DNA of 64,000 nt from JBAXTZ01 sp037129925 (GTDB lineage Bacteria; Bacillota; Negativicutes; JBAXTZ01), in contig JBAXTZ010000001.1 in NCBI GenBank assembly GCA_037129925.1, positions 121,454-185,453 of the forward strand. The letters run 5' to 3'. Positions within the stretch are counted from its first letter, which is position 1. Every line of letters begins with the position of its first letter. The position numbers and the translations under genes are program-made. The notes under the pieces are model-generated. The model worked only from the letters and a program-made list of their open reading frames with translations. It was not told where the DNA came from and did not search any database. This document shows, piece after piece, positions 58,998-64,000 of this stretch.

Positions 58998-60404
58998 ATG
59001 TCGAAAGAGCGAAGGGCTAAATGGCCGAAGATAAATATCCCGCACGTATTTGCGATAATTTTTGCAATCATTATAATTGTGTCGATATTCACCTGGATAA
59101 TCCCCGCCGGCGAATATCAGCGGGTAACCACACCGGCTGGACAGACCGTTGCAGTTCAGGGAACATATCACGCGGTGCAATCCGCCCCGGCAATGATTAT
59201 GGATGTGCTGTCCGCTCCGGCTAAAGGGTTTAAAAGCGGCGGCGAGATCATTGGTTTTCTGATAATCACCGGCGGCGTTTTTGGAATCATCAATCGTACC
59301 GGCGCGATAAATTCCGGAATACTTCGAGCGGTTAAATTGTTTGCCGGTAAAGAAATCGTTATTATTCCAATATTCATGGTGTTGTTTTCAATCGGCGGCG
59401 CGGTGTTTGGCATGGCCGAGGAAACGATACCATTTGTCGGCATTTTCGTCCCGCTCTGTCTGGCGATGGGCTATGACTCAATCGTCGGAATGGCCATTCC
59501 GCTCGTCGGCGCGATGGTCGGTTTTTCTTCGGCAATGCTCAATCCGTTTACGGTCGGGATAGCGCAGAGTTTTGCCGAAATACCGTTATTTTCCGGAATG
59601 CAATATCGGATAGTGCTATGGGTAATCTTCACGACCATTACGATTATCTATATCATGTTCTACGCACGGCGAATTAAACGAAATCCAACGCTTAGCCCGA
59701 CCTACCGCCACGACTGCGAACGGCGATTGACAATAGTTGCCGAGGATAAACATCATCACAACATGACCATCGGACAAAAATTGGTGTTGCTAACACTATT
59801 TGCCGCGATAACCGCCATGGTAATCGGCGTGACTACCGCTGCCTGGTTTATACCGGAAATTGCCGGAATATTCATCGCGATGGGAATATTCAGCGGAATA
59901 TTCGGCAGGTTGTCGGCAAATGAGATGGCGAATTCATTTTTGCACGGCGCCAAGGATTTACTCGGCGCCTGTATTGTCGTCGGCCTGGCGCGAGGAATCC
60001 TGATAATCGCCAATGACGGGAAAATCATTGATACCGCGCTTTATTATTTATCTGAACCTCTCTTGAAATTGCCATTGCTACTCAGCGTCAACGGAATGTT
60101 TCTTGTACAGCATCTAATTAATTTCTTTGTTCCGTCCGGAACCGGTCAGGCGGCATTAACCATTCCGATTATGGCGCCGCTCGGCGACATCCTTGGAATC
60201 AGCCGGCAAACTACTGTACTCATCTATCAGTTTGGCAACGGTTTTGTCGATATGCTTTGGCCGACATCGGCACCGCTGGTCGGCGCTCTGGGAATGGCAA
60301 AACTGGATTGGGGCGTTTGGGCAAAATGGATAATTCCACTACAGGTAATCTATCTATTTGTCTGTTCGATAGCGCTATGTGTCGCGGTTTTAATAGGCTA
60401 CTGA
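58998..60404 (+). CDS. YfcC/DcuC-type carrier (AitC-like membrane transporter)
   Basis: The 468-residue membrane protein has about 12 helices. The YfcC family start is visible (FAIIFAIIIIVSIFTWIIPA then GEYQR), followed by FGMAEETIPFVGIFVPL and MVGFSSAMLNPFTVGIAQ. LINFFVPSGTGQAALTIPIM, the conserved re-entrant loop, comes later. Family members are assigned to peptides, amino acids or dicarboxylates on weak evidence. Coupling to the M20 gene (AAGGAGG straddles that gene's stop) suggests import of an N-acyl amino acid or short peptide. The convergent histidine kinase gene ends 9 bases away, without a strong terminator. Confidence 0.85.
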   Translation: MSKERRAKWPKINIPHVFAIIFAIIIIVSIFTWIIPAGEYQRVTTPAGQTVAVQGTYHAVQSAPAMIMDVLSAPAKGFKSGGEIIGFLIITGGVFGIINRTGAINSGILRAVKLFAGKEIVIIPIFMVLFSIGGAVFGMAEETIPFVGIFVPLCLAMGYDSIVGMAIPLVGAMVGFSSAMLNPFTVGIAQSFAEIPLFSGMQYRIVLWVIFTTITIIYIMFYARRIKRNPTLSPTYRHDCERRLTIVAEDKHHHNMTIGQKLVLLTLFAAITAMVIGVTTAAWFIPEIAGIFIAMGIFSGIFGRLSANEMANSFLHGAKDLLGACIVVGLARGILIIANDGKIIDTALYYLSEPLLKLPLLLSVNGMFLVQHLINFFVPSGTGQAALTIPIMAPLGDILGISRQTTVLIYQFGNGFVDMLWPTSAPLVGALGMAKLDWGVWAKWIIPLQVIYLFVCSIALCVAVLIGY

Positions 60405-60413
60405 GCTGGAAGT

Positions 60414-61508
60414 TCAGTTATGATTACTTTCCATCGGCAAGATTACGACGAAGCTAGAGCCACAACCGAGGGCGCTCCGCACAAAAATTCGCCCGCCGTG
60501 CGCAGCTACTAGTTGCTTGACTAGCGCCAGACCTATGCCCCGGCCGCCACTTTCACGGCTTCTGGAGCCGTCAGAACGAAAGAAATATTCGAATACTCGC
60601 GGCAAGTCTTCGGGCGAAATGCCTATTCCGCTATCTTTTACAACCACCGTCTGATACCCCTTGCCAAATAACTTACGCATTTTGGTTTCGACCGCGATGG
60701 TAGCGCCTGCATCCGAATATCGAATAGCGTTGGTTAAAAGATTGATAAATATCTGCTTAAATCGCTGTTCATCAACCAGAACAATTGCGGTTGGTTCGCC
60801 AAAAGCGCTGGTTAGCCGGATGGCTTTTTCTTGCAACAGCGGTTCAAAAAATTCCATCAATTGCGTAAGCGTCGCGTTGCTATCGAGCAAAGTTTTCTGT
60901 AACCGTAGCGTCCCGGCCTCGGCTTGGGAAAGATCCATTAAATCACGCACCAGATGTTGCATGTGTCCGATTTGCGATTCGAGAATTTCGATACGTTTTT
61001 CGGTTATCTCGAAAACCCCTTCAGATATTCCCTCGATATGTCCGCGCAGCGTCGTGAGCGGAGTGTTTAATTCATGCGCGATACCGGCAATCAAATTCTT
61101 TTGCGCTTTGCGGCTATTTTCCAATTCCAGTACCAGCGTGTCGATATTTTGGAACAATCTGGCAATGCCCGGGTCGCGCCACTTGATTTGGTTTGGTATG
61201 TATTTTCCGGCTTTTATCAAATTAATCGCCCGATTTACCCGCCGCAGTGATTTATCAACAGTTGGCAACAATTTTCCGACAATTACCAGAGAAATAGCCG
61301 CACTGATAGCCGCGACACATAACAAAACTATATCAAAATTGTCGCGCAGAATGATTTCTTCGACCGCCGAAAATGCCACTGACCGCAGATAATAACTTAG
61401 CCCAATAATAACGACAACAACCAAACTAAGCGCCAGATTGATTACGATGGCGATTTGCATCAACAGCCTAATCCGTTGAACTAACGGCAATTCGTTTAGC
61501 TTAATCAT
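60414..61508 (-). CDS. sensor histidine kinase
   Basis: The roughly 364-residue kinase has two membrane segments (about 15-40 and 80-105) bounding a very short external loop, then a HAMP-like linker. Next come the H box AGIAHELNTPLTTLRGHIEG, N box QIFINLLTNAIRYSD and G boxes VKDSGIGISPEDLPRVFEY and GRGIGLALVKQLVAAHGG. It is BaeS-like in layout; the short loop suggests membrane or intracellular sensing. The ATG at 61508 overlaps the regulator's stop; another ATG at 61529 is possible. It is the third gene of an operon with a GNAT enzyme and the response regulator. Confidence 0.88.
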   Translation of the reverse strand: MIKLNELPLVQRIRLLMQIAIVINLALSLVVVVIIGLSYYLRSVAFSAVEEIILRDNFDIVLLCVAAISAAISLVIVGKLLPTVDKSLRRVNRAINLIKAGKYIPNQIKWRDPGIARLFQNIDTLVLELENSRKAQKNLIAGIAHELNTPLTTLRGHIEGISEGVFEITEKRIEILESQIGHMQHLVRDLMDLSQAEAGTLRLQKTLLDSNATLTQLMEFFEPLLQEKAIRLTSAFGEPTAIVLVDEQRFKQIFINLLTNAIRYSDAGATIAVETKMRKLFGKGYQTVVVKDSGIGISPEDLPRVFEYFFRSDGSRSRESGGRGIGLALVKQLVAAHGGRIFVRSALGCGSSFVVILPMESNHN

Positions 61509-62205
61509 TTTTGGCAACGCCATCGACATTTATTTTGAAGCCAAAGCCCCGAACCGTCTCGAGAAACTCGGTTTTATCATCCAGCTCCGCCAGTTTTTTG
61601 CGAATGCGGCCAACATGTGTGTCAATCGCCCGTTCACAACCGGCGTAAGCGCCGCCTAACACCAAATTAGCCAGGTGGGTACGGCTGAGCGTCCGGGTTG
61701 AATTGACGATTATCGCCTCAACAATTTTGAATTCGGTTGGTGAAAATTTTACGATGGTGCCATCAAGTTTTACCATGCGCGCCCCCGCGTTCAAGACCAA
61801 ACGCGCTCCCGGTTCCGGCAACACCGGCGCTTCGTTGCCATAACAGCGCTTCAATAAATTGCGCACCCGCGCCAGTAATTCGCGTGGATGAAACGGCTTG
61901 GTCAGATAATCATCCGCTCCAGTTTCCAAACCGACAATTTTGTCAATATCCTCACCAAGCGCGGTTGCCATGATAATTGGTACGCTAGAAGTTCTACGGA
62001 TAATCCGGCAGACTTTGGTGCCAAGAATTTTAGGTAGCTGAACATCTAATAACACTAGGTCAGGCCGCTCCGATTCAAACAAACTCAGTCCGGCCTCGCC
62101 GTCATAGGCGGCAATCACGTCAAAGCCATTGGTTTCCAGATATTCTTTAAGCATATTCGAAATACTTAAATCATCCTCAACCAACAGCAATTTTGTTTTG
62201 CTCAT
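61501..62205 (-). CDS. OmpR-family response regulator
   Basis: The 234-residue regulator has a receiver domain with the acidic pair EDD (10-12), phospho-acceptor Asp54 in LVLLDVQLP and Lys in DDYLTKPFHPREL. A winged-helix OmpR DNA-binding domain follows (KFSPTEFKIVEAI, CERAIDTHVGRIRKKL, VRGFGFKI). It is translationally coupled to the kinase gene, its obvious partner. The target genes are unknown; the neighbouring GNAT and M20/YfcC genes are candidates by proximity only. Confidence 0.92.
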   Translation of the reverse strand: MSKTKLLLVEDDLSISNMLKEYLETNGFDVIAAYDGEAGLSLFESERPDLVLLDVQLPKILGTKVCRIIRRTSSVPIIMATALGEDIDKIVGLETGADDYLTKPFHPRELLARVRNLLKRCYGNEAPVLPEPGARLVLNAGARMVKLDGTIVKFSPTEFKIVEAIIVNSTRTLSRTHLANLVLGGAYAGCERAIDTHVGRIRKKLAELDDKTEFLETVRGFGFKINVDGVAKND

Positions 62206-62218
62206 AGCACCCCCCCTA

Positions 62219-62659
62219 TTACCTTTTCATTAACATTTCCGGATTGTCGATTGACTTGAAACCAAATTGCCGATATAAACCATGAGCATCCGGCGTTATC
62301 AACAGCAGCGTCCCCAGGCTCACTACTTCTTCATCGGCAACGATTGCCCGCACTAGTTGTTTTCCCAGTCCGCAACCGCGATGTTCGGGATGAATTACGA
62401 CATCACACAAATAGCCAAATGTCCGTTTGTCAGATATTATCCGTGCGATGCCAACCATTTCGGTTTTGTTGGCAGCTTTCCGGTAAACTCCAAAGCACCA
62501 AGCTGAATTGTCAATGCAACTGCGTACCGAGTCTTCGCCAGTATGTTGAGCTTTCCCCCAAGCTGCTACTTCGATTATCAAGTGCGCCGCGGCGGCATAA
62601 TCAATCAGCTCACGGTCGCGGGATACAAAGTAATCGTTTTCCCCTTCAATAGAATCCAT
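62219..62659 (-). CDS. GNAT family N-acetyltransferase
   Basis: The 146-residue protein has the GNAT core: GVYRKAANKTEMVGIARIIS, YLCDVVIHPEHRGCGLGKQL (acetyl-CoA loop) and a C-terminal DAHGLYRQFGFKSIDNPEML. It has the size and wording of small single-domain acetyltransferases acting on amines or drugs. The ATG at 62659 has AAGGA 7 bases upstream; an earlier ATG abuts that site. It is the first gene of the two-component operon (14 bases before the regulator) and follows a sigma-H-like promoter. Confidence 0.85.
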   Translation of the reverse strand: MDSIEGENDYFVSRDRELIDYAAAAHLIIEVAAWGKAQHTGEDSVRSCIDNSAWCFGVYRKAANKTEMVGIARIISDKRTFGYLCDVVIHPEHRGCGLGKQLVRAIVADEEVVSLGTLLLITPDAHGLYRQFGFKSIDNPEMLMKR

Positions 62660-62693
62660 AATCATTCCTTTCGTATAAATCTATTAGCATAAT

Positions 62694-62729
62694 ATTATAT
62701 TTCGCTATAAAATGAAAAAATCCTGCCAA
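62694..62729 (-). promoter_or_regulatory. sigma-H-type promoter of the GNAT/two-component operon
   Basis: On the minus strand GGCAGGATT, then AGCGAAATATAATA, with the same 14-base gap between GGCAGGA and the -10 box as in the other four sites. The -10 box is about 40 bases before the start codon. Confidence 0.5.
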
Positions 62730-62790
62730 GTCATACGAAACTAATCCATATTTTAAAAACCCTAACACCGCTATTTTGCCATTAACCATA

Positions 62791-62828
62791 GGGGCCGTGT
62801 AGAAAGGTAAAACATTCTACACGGCCCC
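62791..62828. terminator. perfect hairpin after the MBG/TPR gene
   Basis: GGGGCCGTGTAGAA and TTCTACACGGCCCC form a 14-base-pair stem. No long T run follows on the minus strand, so as a terminator of the MBG/TPR gene it is only probable. Confidence 0.6.
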
Positions 62829-62880
62829 TTCTTCGTAAAAGCGTTAGCGTTGACCCGCACGCGCGGAACAATAAATGTAA

Positions 62881-64000
62881 TTATAGCAAAGCTTTAAGGC
62901 TTTGCGGCAAATTCGCCGCTAGTTCCGGTTTGAGCGAAATTGCTTTACGGAAATCAGCCAATGCCTCGCTGTTTTGGTTTAGCTTTTCCTTCGCCAACCC
63001 GCGGTTAAAGTATGCTTCGGCGAAGTTCGGCTGCTCTTCAATGGCTTTGCTGTAGTCGACAACGGCATCAGCCGCTCGCCCATTGCTGCTTAGCGCGTTG
63101 CCACGGACAAAGTAATCGACGGAATTGGTTGGTTCCGGCATCGTTACTACACCGGTAACGCTGGTAGCGGCAACCATTTGCTGACCGCCTTGACTCGCAG
63201 TACTAAGCACCGAATCTTTCGGAACTACTAAACCTTCACCGGTTGAACCACTACCCGGTGCATTCGCATTAGCAGGTGTACCGCCGGTTGCCGGTTGTTC
63301 ACCCGCCGGCGCTCCATAGGCATTAGTGGTAGTGGTGACTAATCCGGCAGCGAGCGGGGTACCGTTAGTGTTCGCGGTATTTCCCGGGGCACCGGCATTA
63401 GCGCCTGTTGTGGCTGGTGTAGCTGCCGCTGGCGTAGTTGTTTGGTTGGTAGTTTGTTTTTGGTTGGCGGTATTATTGCTGTTTTTGTTTTGGTTGGCAG
63501 CCGCATTAATTGCAGCTTGCCGCGCCTGCTCGGCGGCGATTTCTTCCGCGCTCGGACCGGGTACCGCTGTGACAGTAAGGATTCCATCTACATCGGTAAT
63601 AGTGTAATTGACCGCCGTTCCGTCAACGGCAAAAATCGTATGTTTTCCAACTGTTGCCGCGCTTCCGGTAGTGGTGTTCATCGAGAATCCACTTACAACT
63701 GCCGAAGTATCGGTGTATTGCAAACCAGAGTATGTCGCCGTCAATGTCGGGTCAGCTGCGCCATAAACTTTTGACTTGTCGTCAGCCGTAATTGTCAACG
63801 CCGCCTTGGCTACATCCAGCGTTCCGTCCACATCAGTGATTGTGTAGTTCAGTGCTGTTCCACCTGAGGCAACAATGTCATGCGCTCCAAATGTCGCTGC
63901 CGCGCCGGTTACCGTGCTCATGCTAAATCCGGTAACTACTGCTGCGGTATCGCTGTATTGCAAACCAGAGTATGTCGCCGTCAACGTTGGGTCAGCTGCG
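62881..64000 (-). CDS. MBG-repeat and TPR surface-type protein, C-terminal part (continues past the window)
   Basis: The frame is open to the window edge, so the N-terminus is missing. The visible part has at least two 80-residue MBG_2-type repeats (LTITADDKSKVYGAADPTL, then TATYSGLQYTDTSAVV and NYTITDVDG), spaced exactly 240 bases apart and very similar in DNA. A coil (AEEIAAEQARQAAINAAANQ) follows, then a long Asn/Thr/Ala/Gly-rich linker and a C-terminal TPR pair (YFVRGNALSSNGRAADAVVD, YFNRGLAKEKLNQNSEAL). MBG repeats occur in large haemagglutinin-like secreted or surface proteins. No sorting signal is visible at the C-terminus. Confidence 0.8.
   Translation of the reverse strand, partial: AADPTLTATYSGLQYSDTAAVVTGFSMSTVTGAAATFGAHDIVASGGTALNYTITDVDGTLDVAKAALTITADDKSKVYGAADPTLTATYSGLQYTDTSAVVSGFSMNTTTGSAATVGKHTIFAVDGTAVNYTITDVDGILTVTAVPGPSAEEIAAEQARQAAINAAANQNKNSNNTANQKQTTNQTTTPAAATPATTGANAGAPGNTANTNGTPLAAGLVTTTTNAYGAPAGEQPATGGTPANANAPGSGSTGEGLVVPKDSVLSTASQGGQQMVAATSVTGVVTMPEPTNSVDYFVRGNALSSNGRAADAVVDYSKAIEEQPNFAEAYFNRGLAKEKLNQNSEALADFRKAISLKPELAANLPQSLKALL

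Overview
The window looks like a chromosomal segment of a diderm, probably anaerobic, Firmicutes-type bacterium, most likely in or near the Negativicutes. An outer membrane is implied by two secretin-family proteins, a small beta-barrel-like exported protein and a type I secretion system with an HlyD adaptor. A Firmicutes background is implied by five promoters that fit the Spo0H (sigma-H) pattern with identical spacing, by strong GGAGG ribosome binding sites, and by NiCo and ykkC-type riboswitch leaders. This placement is an inference; no rRNA or ribosomal protein gene is present to test it.

Layout. 1-8827 (minus) is a compact defence cassette: SNF2 helicase with DUF3883, AAA ATPase, small ORF, DUF1156 DNA methylase, then a second AAA ATPase coupled to a DUF4276 gene cut by the window edge. 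8939-12144 (minus) makes and uses sirohaem: a siroheme/4Fe-4S reductase, precorrin-2 dehydrogenase, and a HemC-CobA-HemD fusion whose HemC part lacks its C-terminal cofactor domain. 12282-15858 (minus) is a cadBA-like lysine decarboxylase/antiporter pair. Two related membrane-anchored amino-acid-binding proteins (plus) flank dinB. 19432-30320 (minus) is a type I secretion locus with two different ABC proteins around one HlyD protein and a 1745-residue leaderless multi-domain chitinase as the likely cargo.

30586-38783 holds a TVP38-type membrane protein, a P-type ATPase behind a NiCo riboswitch, a DUF4342 protein, an ATPase_2 protein, a beta-barrel candidate, a GNAT enzyme and an Fe-S aldo/keto reductase. 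38845-48649 is the least familiar region: two small secretins and an exported beta protein transcribed divergently from two exported proteins of unknown function (one of 1608 residues with tandem repeats) and a GH18-like lipoprotein. 48750-52970 is an ABC importer operon with an embedded PHP phosphoesterase. 53107-54880 is amtB-glnK behind a ykkC-like riboswitch with a clear terminator. 54962-57049 is a rearranged stretch: a partial second copy of that leader, a TumE/TumA-like toxin-antitoxin pair, a structured repeat and a truncated hydrolase. 57816-62659 carries an M20 amidohydrolase with a YfcC-type carrier, and a GNAT/response regulator/histidine kinase operon. The right end is the C-terminal part of an MBG-repeat, TPR-containing surface-type protein.

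Strongest leads: the ykkC-like leader in front of an ammonium transporter and its truncated copy; a dispersed repeat whose two copies differ by compensatory changes in hairpin arms; the small-secretin gene cluster; the two-ABC type I system with a modular chitinase; and the cofactor-domain-less HemC fusion. No tRNA, rRNA, CRISPR array or intact insertion sequence was found.
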